15,543 bases of DNA, from contig SLDH01000261.1 of assembly GCA_007125415.1 (NCBI GenBank), positions 1 to 15,543 of the forward strand. The letters run 5' to 3'. Shown piece after piece: positions 1 through 7,507 of the stretch (within the stretch, counting starts at the first letter, position 1; every line of letters begins with the position of its first letter). The notes beneath the pieces were generated by a model that did no database searches, was not told where the DNA came from, and saw only the letters and a program-made list of their open reading frames with translations. Both the position numbers and the translations under genes were made by a program. The stretch is from Roseovarius sp. Lineage in GTDB: Bacteria; Pseudomonadota; Alphaproteobacteria; Rhodobacterales; Rhodobacteraceae.

Positions 1-269
1 CAGTTTTCCCGACGAATACCCTCCTCTTGCCGCTCAAACAAAGTGGGAAGGACAGCTTCCCCCGCCTTCGCAGCCCCTGTTCATTTTGGCGCAACATGCG
101 ACAAAGTGGCCGCCCGGACCTCCGATCAGGGCGACAACGCGGAAGCGCAACGCGATCACATTTCCGCCACATTTGGCAAATAATCCTGATCTACCCAAGG
201 CAGAAAGCTGTGTCACCAGCACAGCATTGCGGTTGTCGCAGTTAATGAAAATTTTTCTGGAGCTTGCCA
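1..269. other. Intergenic region upstream of the lamin-tail/Hint gene
   Basis: No convincing gene is seen. The short open frames here lack a ribosome binding site and any recognisable protein motif. The end of an upstream gene may lie just outside the window. A 6-bp stem (GCTGTG at 207-212, CACAGC at 220-225, 7-nt loop) is present but has no T-tract. The last 30 bases are AT-richer (tail AAAATTTTT at 247-255) and may hold the promoter of the following gene, but I could not define clear -35/-10 boxes. Confidence 0.5.
258..262 (+). promoter_or_regulatory. Ribosome binding site that decides the GTG start at 270
   Basis: TGGAG lies 7 nt before the GTG at 270. The in-frame TTG at 264 would leave only 1 nt between the site and the start, so GTG 270 is preferred. 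Confidence 0.55.
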
Positions 270-1544
270 GTGGCTGATGCGATCCGCGGTGGTATAGTGA
301 TCAACGAAGTGCATCCCAACCCGGTGACCGGTGGGGGTGGCGGGTTTGACACCGATGGAAACGGGACGGTCTCCGCGCTCGACGAGTTTCTGGAATTCTA
401 CAACAGTTCCTCCTCGCCGATCGACATGAGCGGCATCGAGTTGTGGGATCCCGGCAGCGGGCACTGGTTCACCTTTCCACCGGATTCGGTGATTGAGCCG
501 GGCGGATATGCGCTGGTCGTGGTCGGGGTGCAGGCCGGTGGATCGCTTCCGCCCGTGCCCCCCGGCAGCCTTGCATTCGACGCGGGCCGGGGCGTCGCCG
601 TGCTCAATAATGGTGGCGATGTCATCTTCGCGCTCGACCCGGAGGACGACACCTACATTGCCGCCGCCTATGGCGGGCAGCCGCTGATCGACCCGACCGA
701 CAGCAGCACCTGGGGCGGCTTTTCGGGCAGCACGGCGGGGCTCTCGAACTTTCCCTCCGGCGCCACACAGATCGGCGCTGGTGAGGATTTCGGATCTTTC
801 CTCGCCGGCCAGTCGATCAAGCGCATCCCCGACGGCAGCGATAACTTCGTCAACAATCAGGGCGCATCGCCCGGCCGACCCAATGGCCCGGTGATCTGTT
901 TTGTTGCCGGGACATTGATCGACACGCCGGACGGCCCCCGCCCGGTCGAAACCTTTGCGCCCGGCGATCCCGTCTGCGCGGCAGATGGCCGAACCTTGAG
1001 GGTGCGGCAGGTCTTCGCCCGCGAGGTCAGTGCTGCGGAGCAGATGGCTGCCCCGAGCCTGCGCCCGGTGCGCATCGGCGCAGGCACGCTGGGCAGCGGG
1101 TTGCCCTTGCGCGACCTGTTCGTCTCGCGCCAGCACCGGATGCTCGTTCAATCGCCTGTAGCGGGCCGGATGTTCGGCGAGGATACGGTGCTGGTTGCGG
1201 CAGTGCGCCTGACCGAGTTGCCCGGTATGGATATCTGCGCACCGCTCAGGCCGGTCACCTTTGTTCATCTCGCCTTTGACCGCCATGAGATCATCATTGC
1301 CGAAGGCGCGGCGAGCGAGAGCCTCTATCCCGGGCCCGAAGCGCTGCGCACATTGCCCAAACCGGCGGTGAACGAGTTGATGCGCCTCTTTCCTGACCTC
1401 GCTCGCGGTCGCAGGCCACAGCCAGCCGTTCTTATCCCGTCTGGCCGGAGACAAGCCAAATTGATCATGCGGCTTCTACGCAACAAGCGCCTGCCAATCG
1501 AACAAGGCCTGCCCTCGCGCGGAAAGCAGCTTGAGGCGTCCTGA
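270..1544 (+). CDS. Lamin-tail domain / Hint domain fusion protein
   Basis: A 424-aa protein from the GTG start (426 aa from TTG 264). Residues about 9-205 look like a lamin-tail domain: it opens with IVINEVHPNP, then EFLEFYNSSSSPIDMSGIELWD, and ends with the typical SPGRPNG. An EF-hand-like calcium loop, DTDGNGTVSALDEF, is inserted at residues 27-40. Residues about 208-350 look like a Hint_2 (hedgehog/intein) module: it starts ICFVAGTLI with the potential nucleophile Cys210, and has the block SRQHRML with His289. Such modules can self-cleave, and in Rhodobacterales they are often attached to secreted or surface proteins. No N-terminal signal peptide is visible, so any export would use a C-terminal or other non-classical signal; this is inference. 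The basic tail after residue 370 is unassigned. The gene stands alone, with gaps on both sides. Function is unknown; the domain calls are fairly firm. Confidence 0.85.
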   Translation: MADAIRGGIVINEVHPNPVTGGGGGFDTDGNGTVSALDEFLEFYNSSSSPIDMSGIELWDPGSGHWFTFPPDSVIEPGGYALVVVGVQAGGSLPPVPPGSLAFDAGRGVAVLNNGGDVIFALDPEDDTYIAAAYGGQPLIDPTDSSTWGGFSGSTAGLSNFPSGATQIGAGEDFGSFLAGQSIKRIPDGSDNFVNNQGASPGRPNGPVICFVAGTLIDTPDGPRPVETFAPGDPVCAADGRTLRVRQVFAREVSAAEQMAAPSLRPVRIGAGTLGSGLPLRDLFVSRQHRMLVQSPVAGRMFGEDTVLVAAVRLTELPGMDICAPLRPVTFVHLAFDRHEIIIAEGAASESLYPGPEALRTLPKPAVNELMRLFPDLARGRRPQPAVLIPSGRRQAKLIMRLLRNKRLPIEQGLPSRGKQLEAS

Positions 1545-1848
1545 CACGCAGCTTCTGCCAGCACTGAGAGGCTCGCATTGACATGCCTATCCTTTGAACA
1601 CCCCGGCTCGCCCGCGCTTTGGCGGCGATTGCGGGGCACGCCTGAGCTAGCATTGCGCCAGAAAGCAAAGACCGAATGACCCGGCCTTCGAAGCCTATAC
1701 CGCCACAAGAACTAGGCATCACACGATTTCAGGTCGCCTGCCTGCCCCCGGCAGGTGCTGCGCTCCTGCCTTAACGCAGGCCGGATCATGTAGAAATCTG
1801 TTTCCGCAGGCTGCTAAGAAGCATCTGGAGACACTCAGGAGAAAACTC
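1545..1848 (+). other. Structured intergenic leader before the ureohydrolase gene
   Basis: No gene is seen in these 304 bases. Two tandem hairpins sit in the second half: CCTGCC(CCC)GGCAGG at 1741-1755, and CCTGC(CTTAAC)GCAGG at 1765-1780. A third GCAGG at 1806-1810 and an extra CCTG at 1737-1740 could pair alternatively with them. No T-tract follows the hairpins. A good ribosome binding site, AGGAG at 1837-1841, precedes the ATG at 1849 by 7 nt. A TTGACA at 1578-1583 has no matching -10 box at a normal distance. None of the guanidine riboswitch classes I know is recognisable here. Confidence 0.45.
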
Positions 1849-2790
1849 ATGCCCCTTCTCGCACCTGCACGCGCCTTTCTCGACTGGACGGTCAACACGG
1901 ATCCCGACGCGTGGGATCCGGTCGATGCGGCAATCATCGGGCTGCCGCTGAGTGAGCACTACGCCGGCGAGCCGAGACCGAACGACCAGGCCGCTGCGCC
2001 GGAGGCGATCCGCGCTCAGTCCGACCAGTTGTGCCTTCCCACCGATCACTGGGATTTCGACATCGGGTCAACGATGGCACAGATTTTGCCGCATGGCGGC
2101 CGGGACGCCGGCAATTTCATGGGGGCTGACACTGATTTCGGCGATGATTTCGATGAAAGCATCCGGGTGCTGAAACGTCATGTGCAGCAATCGCGGTTTG
2201 CAGCGGTGCTGGGCGGCGATCACGGCGTCACCATCCCGGTTGTGGAGGCGCTCGAGGTCGTGGCGCGGCCGATCCATCTGGTGCAGATCGACGCGCATAT
2301 CGACTGGCGGGACGAGGTCGGCGGCGCGCGGCGTGGCTATTCCAGCCCCATCCGGCGGGCTTCGGAACTGCCATGGATTTCGGGGATCACACAGATCGGT
2401 ATTCGCGGAACCGGCAGCGCCCGCGCGCAGGAGATTCAGGCGGCCCGCGATTACGGCGCCATGATCTTCGGTGCAGATGATATCCACGAGCATGGCCTGA
2501 ATGCGGTGCTTGCGCATCTTGCCGGACGCGGCCCCTTCTACCTGACCGTCGATGCGGATGGGCTGGACCCTTCGGTGATGCCAGCGGTGATGGCGCCCGC
2601 GCCTGGCGGTCTGCGGTTCGAGCATGTCCAGCGCATCCTGCGCCATCTGGCGCGCGAAGGCGGGTTGCGCGGCATGGATGTGGTCGAGGTCGCGCCATCG
2701 GTTGATCTGCCGAACGCCATCACCTCGATCACGGCCGGCCGGATGATCGTCAATGCGATTGGTGCCGCGGTGCCTGACACCTCCACCTGA
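1849..2790 (+). CDS. Ureohydrolase-family enzyme (agmatinase/guanidinobutyrase-like)
   Basis: A 313-aa binuclear-manganese ureohydrolase (arginase/agmatinase family, normally about 300-350 aa), expected to hydrolyse a guanidino group to urea plus an amine. All metal ligands are visible: His125 in LGGDHG, Asp148/His150/Asp152 in QIDAHID, and Asp235/Asp237 in VDADGLDP. The Ser that often follows GGDH in agmatinases is Gly here (GGDHG), and the N-terminal GLP...GAPEAIR-like region (GLPLSEHYAG...APEAIRAQ) is conserved. No signal peptide, so cytoplasmic. A strong ribosome binding site (AGGAG, 1837-1841) supports the ATG. The gene has its own leader and converges on the LysR gene with a 28-bp gap, so it is not cotranscribed with the transporter, though function and closeness suggest the same pathway. 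Family assignment is firm; substrate (agmatine, 4-guanidinobutyrate, another guanidino acid) is not determined. Confidence 0.9.
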   Translation: MPLLAPARAFLDWTVNTDPDAWDPVDAAIIGLPLSEHYAGEPRPNDQAAAPEAIRAQSDQLCLPTDHWDFDIGSTMAQILPHGGRDAGNFMGADTDFGDDFDESIRVLKRHVQQSRFAAVLGGDHGVTIPVVEALEVVARPIHLVQIDAHIDWRDEVGGARRGYSSPIRRASELPWISGITQIGIRGTGSARAQEIQAARDYGAMIFGADDIHEHGLNAVLAHLAGRGPFYLTVDADGLDPSVMPAVMAPAPGGLRFEHVQRILRHLAREGGLRGMDVVEVAPSVDLPNAITSITAGRMIVNAIGAAVPDTST

Positions 2791-2818
2791 TGCCGCGCAA
2801 GCCCTTGGTGGAGCCCGG

Positions 2819-3721
2819 TCAGTAGCGGTAGGCCTCGGCAAAATAATCCTTCAGGATAGCGATGAAGGATTTTACCGCCCGCGGGCGCATTTCGCCATAG
2901 TGATCCACGGTCACGATATTGGGTGCTGGCAGCGTATCGGTGAGGTGCAGCCGCTTCGTATTGGTTTCGACCTGAAGCGCATGGCGCGGCCATGCGTTCA
3001 GGACCGTCGCGCCCAGCCCATTGGCGACGCTGCGGATGACCGTTTCGTAATTTCGGCTCTTGAAGACGATCCGGGGGCGGTGGATGGCTGCATCGAACAG
3101 GCTCATCAGGTAGGAAGTGGTCAGCGGCAGGCTCAACAGGGAAATGGGTTCCTCAGCCAGTTGCGTGATGCTGATCGCGTCATGCCGCGCAAGCGCACTG
3201 TCCTTGTGAACCATCGCGTGCGGCGGGGCGCGGCCGATATGTTCGACCGTGCCCGAGAAATCGGGGCCGAGATCGTAGACGAGCAGAACATCCACCTCGC
3301 CCTGATCCAGACAGCGTTTCAGCGTCAGTTGGTCCGCTTCGATCAACTCGACGAAGATATCGCTGATCTCGTCTTTCAGGCGGCGCATCACGTCTGTCAT
3401 GATGATCGAACTGAAGGGCTCGAACAGGCCGATGCGCAGGCTTTCGTTCACCGAGCCGGGAAATCGGATGGTGCGGTGAAATTCCTCCTTCGCGGCCAGC
3501 AGACGCCGCGCCGATGTGATGAATCTCTCGCCAGCCGCCGTAATGAGCACGCCGCGCCCTTTCTGCGGTGAAAAGATGCGCGCGCCAAGATATTGCTCCG
3601 CCATGGAAACAGCCGCGACGATCGAGGATTGCGAGATGTTCATTTTCTTCGCAGCCTTCGCATAGCTGCCGCTTTCCTGGACCGCGCAGATATAGTCGAG
3701 CTGTTTCAGGCTGGGTGTCAT
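2819..3721 (-). CDS. LysR-family transcriptional regulator
   Basis: A 300-aa protein of typical LysR length. Residues about 4-63 form the winged helix-turn-helix (LKQLDYICAVQESGSYAKAA, then ISQSSIVAAVSMAEQYLG, then ITAAGERF). Residues about 92-295 form the effector-binding, periplasmic-binding-like domain (SLRIGLFEP, VDVLLVYD, GLGATVLNAWP). The usual recognition-helix pattern SQPAVSxxIxxLE is altered to SQSSIVAAVSMAEQ, suggesting a divergent subfamily. It is transcribed away from the amidase gene across a 108-bp AT-rich gap containing a T-N11-A palindrome. This is the classic arrangement for a LysR protein controlling its divergent neighbour and itself, so it is the likely regulator of the amidase-transporter operon, responding to the imported substrate or a product (inference). 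Confidence 0.93.
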   Translation of the reverse strand: MTPSLKQLDYICAVQESGSYAKAAKKMNISQSSIVAAVSMAEQYLGARIFSPQKGRGVLITAAGERFITSARRLLAAKEEFHRTIRFPGSVNESLRIGLFEPFSSIIMTDVMRRLKDEISDIFVELIEADQLTLKRCLDQGEVDVLLVYDLGPDFSGTVEHIGRAPPHAMVHKDSALARHDAISITQLAEEPISLLSLPLTTSYLMSLFDAAIHRPRIVFKSRNYETVIRSVANGLGATVLNAWPRHALQVETNTKRLHLTDTLPAPNIVTVDHYGEMRPRAVKSFIAILKDYFAEAYRY

Positions 3722-3829
3722 GGCATAGTTACCTATAAAATGAATATGTTTGTGTCAATTTTTGTATTTTACAATCAATCAGACCTGCGGGCAGAGTAGG
3801 GTCGTGCCAGAAACAGGACCGATCTGACA
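3722..3829. promoter_or_regulatory. Divergent promoter region, lysR-type gene / amidase operon
   Basis: This 108-bp gap is strikingly AT-rich between 3725 and 3780, unlike the GC-rich surroundings, as expected of a promoter in such a genome. On the minus strand TTGACA (3758-3753) is followed after 15 bp by TATAGG (3737-3732), a weak promoter candidate for the regulator gene. A LysR-type palindrome at 3762-3774 lies near the middle. Promoter boxes for the amidase direction are not clear. Confidence 0.6.
3762..3774. promoter_or_regulatory. Putative LysR operator (T-N11-A palindrome)
   Basis: A perfect inverted repeat TTGTA-TTT-TACAA, 13 bp, that exactly satisfies the T-N11-A consensus of LysR-type boxes. 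It lies 41 bp upstream of the regulator ATG and 56 bp upstream of the amidase GTG, a plausible place for a regulatory binding site of both genes. Binding is inferred. Confidence 0.5.
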
Positions 3830-5263
3830 GTGCCGAACAGCCAATCTCTCCCGATGACAGCGCGAACGGCAGAAGACATCTGCCGATTTTCGGCGGCCGA
3901 GCTTGCATCGGCCTATGCATCGGGGGCGCTGTCACCTGTAGAGGTGACCGAAAAGGCATTGGCGCGTGCCGAAGAAGCGCAAGAAACTTGCAATGCCTTC
4001 ACGCTCATTGATCATGATGGCGCACGCGCCGCGGCCGCCGCATCGGCCGCGCGGTGGCAGGCAGGCCGGCCCACATCGCCCATCGACGGCGTGCCCGGAA
4101 CGATCAAGGACATCGTGAGCGTTGCAGGATGGCCGATCAGTTACGGCAGCCGTTTGAGCGCATATACGGCCTGTGCCGAGGACTCGCCCTGTGTGGCCCG
4201 GTTGAGGGCGGCAGGCATGGTGATGCTGGGGGCGACGACGACGCCCGAGTTCGGCTGGAAAGCATTGACCGACAGCCCCCGCTGGGGGATCACACGCAAT
4301 CCTTGGGATCTGTCGCTGACACCGGGGGGATCGTCCGGCGGGGCGGCGGCGGCGGCCGCGATGGGTGCCGGTGTTCTGCATCTGGGCAGCGATGGCGCGG
4401 GCTCGATCCGCATCCCTGCGGCCTTCACCGGCATATCCGGCATCAAGCCGACCTTCGGCCGGGTGCCCGCCTACCCGCCCTCGGCCTTCGGCACTGTCGC
4501 CCATGTCGGCCCGATGGCGCTGCGCATCGAGGATGTGGAGGCGATGTTGGCGGCAATGTCCGGCCGCGATCTGAGGGACTGGTTTCAGGGTGCCGGACAG
4601 CTTGAAAAGCTGGCGGTGCAAGACCTGCCGCCGAAGGGTCTGAAGATCGGCGTGTGGAAGACGCCGCCCGGTGGAGAGGTCGCGCCGGAAGTCGCCGCGC
4701 AATTCGAGGCCTGTCTTGCGGAATTCCGGGGCGCCGGGGCCATTCTCGAAGAGATCGACCTGCCCTTTCTGGATGAGGTCTACGATATCGCGACCCGTTT
4801 GTGGTATTGTGGCGCCCGGGCACGTCTTGGCGGCTTTGGCGCGATTGACATGCTCGATCCTGCCGACATCGATCCCGGGCTGATGGAGATCGTCAAGCAT
4901 GTGGCCGGGATGACGACATCCGACTATATCAGGATGGTGAACCGCCGTGCCGAATTCGGATCGGCCATGGACCAGTTGACCGATCGCTATGCCTTTCTGT
5001 TGTCGCCGACCGTGGCAATCATGCCCTTCGAGGCGGGCTTTGAAGTGCCGCCGGGCAGCGGGCTTGACCGCTGGTTCCGCTGGGCCGGCTTCAGCTTTCC
5101 CATCAATCTCAGTCAGCAGCCGGCGGCGGCGGTGCCGACTGGACTGGGCGCTCGGGGTCTGCCACATTCATTGCAGATCATCGGCGCGCGCGGCAGGGAT
5201 TCAGCCGTTCTGGGTCTGGCGAGATGGTGGCAGCAGCGTTCTGCGCCGGTGTATCCGTCATGA
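3830..5263 (+). CDS. Amidase-signature family hydrolase
   Basis: A 477-aa amidase-signature enzyme (family usually 450-520 aa) that hydrolyses a carboxamide to acid plus ammonia or amine. The Ser-cisSer-Lys triad is complete: Lys93 in GTIKD, cis-Ser168 in GGSSGG, and nucleophile Ser192 in DGAGSIRIPA. The spacings, 75 and 24 residues, equal those of fatty acid amide hydrolase, so the active site looks intact. No signal peptide is visible, so cytoplasmic. The GTG start at 3830 has a modest ribosome binding site (AGGA, 3815-3818); ATG 3854 (residue 9) is an alternative without one. First gene after the divergent LysR regulator, 109 bp before the binding-protein gene, so probably first in the operon and acting on imported substrate. 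Substrate cannot be told from sequence: the family covers gatA-like, nylon-oligomer, aryl and acyl amides. GatA is unlikely because no gatB or gatC is near. Confidence 0.92.
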   Translation: MPNSQSLPMTARTAEDICRFSAAELASAYASGALSPVEVTEKALARAEEAQETCNAFTLIDHDGARAAAAASAARWQAGRPTSPIDGVPGTIKDIVSVAGWPISYGSRLSAYTACAEDSPCVARLRAAGMVMLGATTTPEFGWKALTDSPRWGITRNPWDLSLTPGGSSGGAAAAAAMGAGVLHLGSDGAGSIRIPAAFTGISGIKPTFGRVPAYPPSAFGTVAHVGPMALRIEDVEAMLAAMSGRDLRDWFQGAGQLEKLAVQDLPPKGLKIGVWKTPPGGEVAPEVAAQFEACLAEFRGAGAILEEIDLPFLDEVYDIATRLWYCGARARLGGFGAIDMLDPADIDPGLMEIVKHVAGMTTSDYIRMVNRRAEFGSAMDQLTDRYAFLLSPTVAIMPFEAGFEVPPGSGLDRWFRWAGFSFPINLSQQPAAAVPTGLGARGLPHSLQIIGARGRDSAVLGLARWWQQRSAPVYPS

Positions 5264-5372
5264 ACTGCGGATGCGAAAACCGGCCGAGCGACCGGCAAGA
5301 ATGGCGCCGCTTTGCCGGCGGCCAATTGTACTGAATTAAAAAAAGCCAACCGAAACAAGGGAGAAAGAGAAC
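5264..5372 (+). promoter_or_regulatory. Amidase / binding-protein intergenic gap with hairpin
   Basis: A GC hairpin, CGCCG(CTTTGC)CGGCG at 5305-5320, is followed by an AT-rich stretch (AATTGTACTGAATTAAAAAA) and a strong ribosome binding site AGGGAG at 5358-5363, 9 nt from the ATG at 5373. No U-tract follows the hairpin in the transcript, so it is more likely an mRNA processing or stability element than a terminator. A second promoter in the AT-rich part (TTGCCG at 5312-5317, AATTAA near 5335-5340) is possible but weak. Confidence 0.35.
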
Positions 5373-6689
5373 ATGTCACAGAATGTCAAGACGTCACGCC
5401 GGGGGTTCTTGCGCGGAACCGGAGGTGTCGCTGCGGGATCCGCGGCGATGCTTGCGGGCCTGAACAGTGCGGCACAGGCGCAGAGCGGTGAGCCCATCGT
5501 GATCGGATGCCCGGCGCCCATGACAGGGGCTGTCGCAGCGGACGGGCTCGAGTTTCGCAACGGCCTGCAGATGGCGGCGGATGAGATCAACGCGGTGGGC
5601 GGTATCCTCGGACATCCGGTGCAGCCTGTCTTTGTGGATACCGAAAGCCGGGGCGATGACATCGTGATCCAGGCGTCACAGCGTCTGATCGACCGCGACA
5701 ATGCAAGCGCGCTCATCACCGGCTACAACCTCGAGACAGGCACGGCGATGCATGATGTCGTGGCCGATGCAGGGATCATCGGGATGCATGCGATGACGGT
5801 TGCCGTGCATGACGAACTGGTCATGTCGGACCCTGATCGCTACTGGGGGATTTTCCAGTACGATCCGCCCGAAACGATGTATGGCACGGGCCTTCTGCAG
5901 TTTCTCAAGCAACTCGAGGACGACGGTCAGTTCACCCCGCCCAACCGCAAGCTGGCCATCGTCACGGGGCCGGGCACCTATTCGGTCAATATCGCCAATG
6001 CGCTGAGGGATGACGCGGCAGATTTTGGCTACGAGGTGTCGCTCTACGAGACAGTCGTCGTCCCGGTGACGGATTGGGGCCCGACCCTTGCCAAATTGCG
6101 GTCCGATCCGCCGGGTGTCATCGCGGTCACGCATTTCTATGCGTCCGATCAGGCGCAATTGATGAACCAGTTCATGAACAACCCGACCAACAGCCTGATG
6201 TATCTGCAATATGGCGCCTCGCTGGGGGCATTCCGTGATATTGCCGGCGACAACTCGGTGGGTGTGCTTTACTCCACTGTGATCGGGGCGCTTCAGGATG
6301 AGATCGGCACGGCTTTCGCGGACGCCTACAGGGAGCGCTTTGGCGCGACAGCCTCACCCAATAGCGGTGGTCAGACCTATACGGCAATGCATGCCTATGC
6401 GATTGCCGCGGCACTGGCCGGGGGGCCGGGCGAGCCTTATGAGGAAGATCAGAACCGTCTCGTCGCGGACCGTCTGAAGCAACTCATCTACCGCAGCCCG
6501 GTGGGCACGATGCGGATCAAGCCGGACACGCAATCGGCGTTCGCCTATCCCACCGAGACCAATGATCCGTCGCTGGGGATGCCGCATATCTTCAGCCAGA
6601 TCAAGGACAAGGACCGCGACGGCGTGCTCATCGCCCCTGCCCCCTATGACGTGGGCAGCTTCGAGATGCCGCCCTGGATGGAGAGCTGA
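5373..6689 (+). CDS. Tat-exported ABC substrate-binding protein (branched-chain/amide type)
   Basis: A 438-aa periplasmic binding protein of the HAAT class (LivJ/UrtA/AmiC fold). The N-terminus holds a twin-arginine motif, SRRGFLRG, at residues 8-15, then a hydrophobic stretch and a likely cleavage site after AQA (about residue 36), so it is probably exported folded by Tat. The mature part begins IVIGCPAPMTGAVAADGLEFRNGLQMAADEINAVGG, the standard start of this family. The middle (DPDRYWGIFQYDPP, RKLAIVTGPGTYSVNIANALRD) resembles the UrtA/FmdD branch (urea and short-chain amide binders) more than LivJ, by recollection only. It heads the transporter block: the next ATPase starts 5 bp after its stop. 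The ligand is unknown; in context a small amide or acylated amine is plausible. Confidence 0.9.
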   Translation: MSQNVKTSRRGFLRGTGGVAAGSAAMLAGLNSAAQAQSGEPIVIGCPAPMTGAVAADGLEFRNGLQMAADEINAVGGILGHPVQPVFVDTESRGDDIVIQASQRLIDRDNASALITGYNLETGTAMHDVVADAGIIGMHAMTVAVHDELVMSDPDRYWGIFQYDPPETMYGTGLLQFLKQLEDDGQFTPPNRKLAIVTGPGTYSVNIANALRDDAADFGYEVSLYETVVVPVTDWGPTLAKLRSDPPGVIAVTHFYASDQAQLMNQFMNNPTNSLMYLQYGASLGAFRDIAGDNSVGVLYSTVIGALQDEIGTAFADAYRERFGATASPNSGGQTYTAMHAYAIAAALAGGPGEPYEEDQNRLVADRLKQLIYRSPVGTMRIKPDTQSAFAYPTETNDPSLGMPHIFSQIKDKDRDGVLIAPAPYDVGSFEMPPWMES

Positions 6690-6694
6690 ACACC

Positions 6695-7507
6695 ATGTCC
6701 GAAGAGCCAGTGTCTGCAAAGCCCGTGATGGGCGCTGCGGCAAACACCGGCGCCGTGCCGGCTCTGGCTTGCCGCGGCGTGGTCAAGCGCTTTGGGGCGC
6801 TGGCTGCCGTCGACGGTGTCGATCTTGTCGTTCCCAAGGGTCAGACCCTTGGGATCGGCGGGCCCAACGGGGCTGGCAAGACCACGTTTTTCGACCTGAT
6901 CAGCGGGCTGACGCCCGTGAGCGAAGGGCAGATCGATTTCATGGGAGAGCCCATCGTGGGGCAGGCGCCGCACCGCCTTTGTCAGCGCGGCCTTGCCCGG
7001 ACCTTTCAGCTCAATTCGGGCTTCGACAATCTGACCGTCTATGAGAATGTGCTGGCCGCTCAGGCCTTCGGGCGGCGCAGCGCGGGCGGCTGGGTTCTGA
7101 CCCGCAAGGCCGACCGTGACGCGGCGCGGGCAGTGCTTGCGGATATCGGGCTGGAAGAGATCGCCGAGGACAGGGTGGCGGGCATCCCGGTGCTGGCGCG
7201 CAAGAAGCTGATGGTGGCCACCGCGCTCGTCAATGAGCCTGATATCCTGTTGCTGGACGAGCCGGTGGGTGGGCTGACCCCGCCGGAAATCGAAGAATTC
7301 ATCGCGCTGATGCTCGACCTGAAGACACGCGGGATGACACTGGTGTTCATCGAGCACGTCATGCACTTTCTCATGGCCGTGGCGGATCGTGCGGTGATCA
7401 TGCATCAGGGCGCCATCATCTATGACGGCGCGCCGGAAGGGCTGCGCCGCGACCGTCTGGTTGCCGAGGTCTATCTCGGCACGGGTGCGCTGGAGGCTGC
7501 GCCATGA
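6695..7507 (+). CDS. ABC transporter ATPase, LivG-like, with altered signature motif
   Basis: A 270-aa cytoplasmic ATPase of the LivG/UrtD type. Walker A is GGPNGAGKTT with Lys62; Walker B is ILLLDEP with Asp188/Glu189; the H-loop His221 lies in FIEHVMH. Where LivG carries the ABC signature (YGQQR or LSGGQ), this protein reads GIPVLARKKLMVATAL (residues 163 on), with no SGG or YGQ core. Some LivG-like branches are known to have such RK-type replacements, so it is probably still active, perhaps with asymmetric ATP sites. The ribosome binding site GGAGAG (6680-6685) lies inside the end of the binding-protein gene. Its TGA overlaps the next ATG by 4 bases (ATGA), indicating translational coupling. 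An N-terminal extension of about 20 residues precedes the core. It should pair with the LivF-like ATPase to drive the two permeases. Confidence 0.92.
   Translation: MSEEPVSAKPVMGAAANTGAVPALACRGVVKRFGALAAVDGVDLVVPKGQTLGIGGPNGAGKTTFFDLISGLTPVSEGQIDFMGEPIVGQAPHRLCQRGLARTFQLNSGFDNLTVYENVLAAQAFGRRSAGGWVLTRKADRDAARAVLADIGLEEIAEDRVAGIPVLARKKLMVATALVNEPDILLLDEPVGGLTPPEIEEFIALMLDLKTRGMTLVFIEHVMHFLMAVADRAVIMHQGAIIYDGAPEGLRRDRLVAEVYLGTGALEAAP

Noticed and set aside
213..1454. A 413-codon open frame on the minus strand opposite the lamin-tail/Hint gene
   Set aside because: No recognisable domain; the plus-strand protein carries two clear domains over the same interval.
1545..1848. Guanidine riboswitch before the ureohydrolase
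   Set aside because: The loops CCC and CTTAAC do not match the ACGR loops of the guanidine-II class, and I see no ykkC or guanidine-III core sequence. Kept only as an unclassified structured leader.
2753..3571. A 272-codon plus-strand open frame opposite the LysR gene
   Set aside because: It lies antisense to a canonical LysR protein and overlaps the end of the ureohydrolase gene; no motif.
5305..5320. Rho-independent terminator between amidase and binding protein
   Set aside because: The stem is only 5 bp and is followed by A-rich rather than T-rich sequence on the plus strand.
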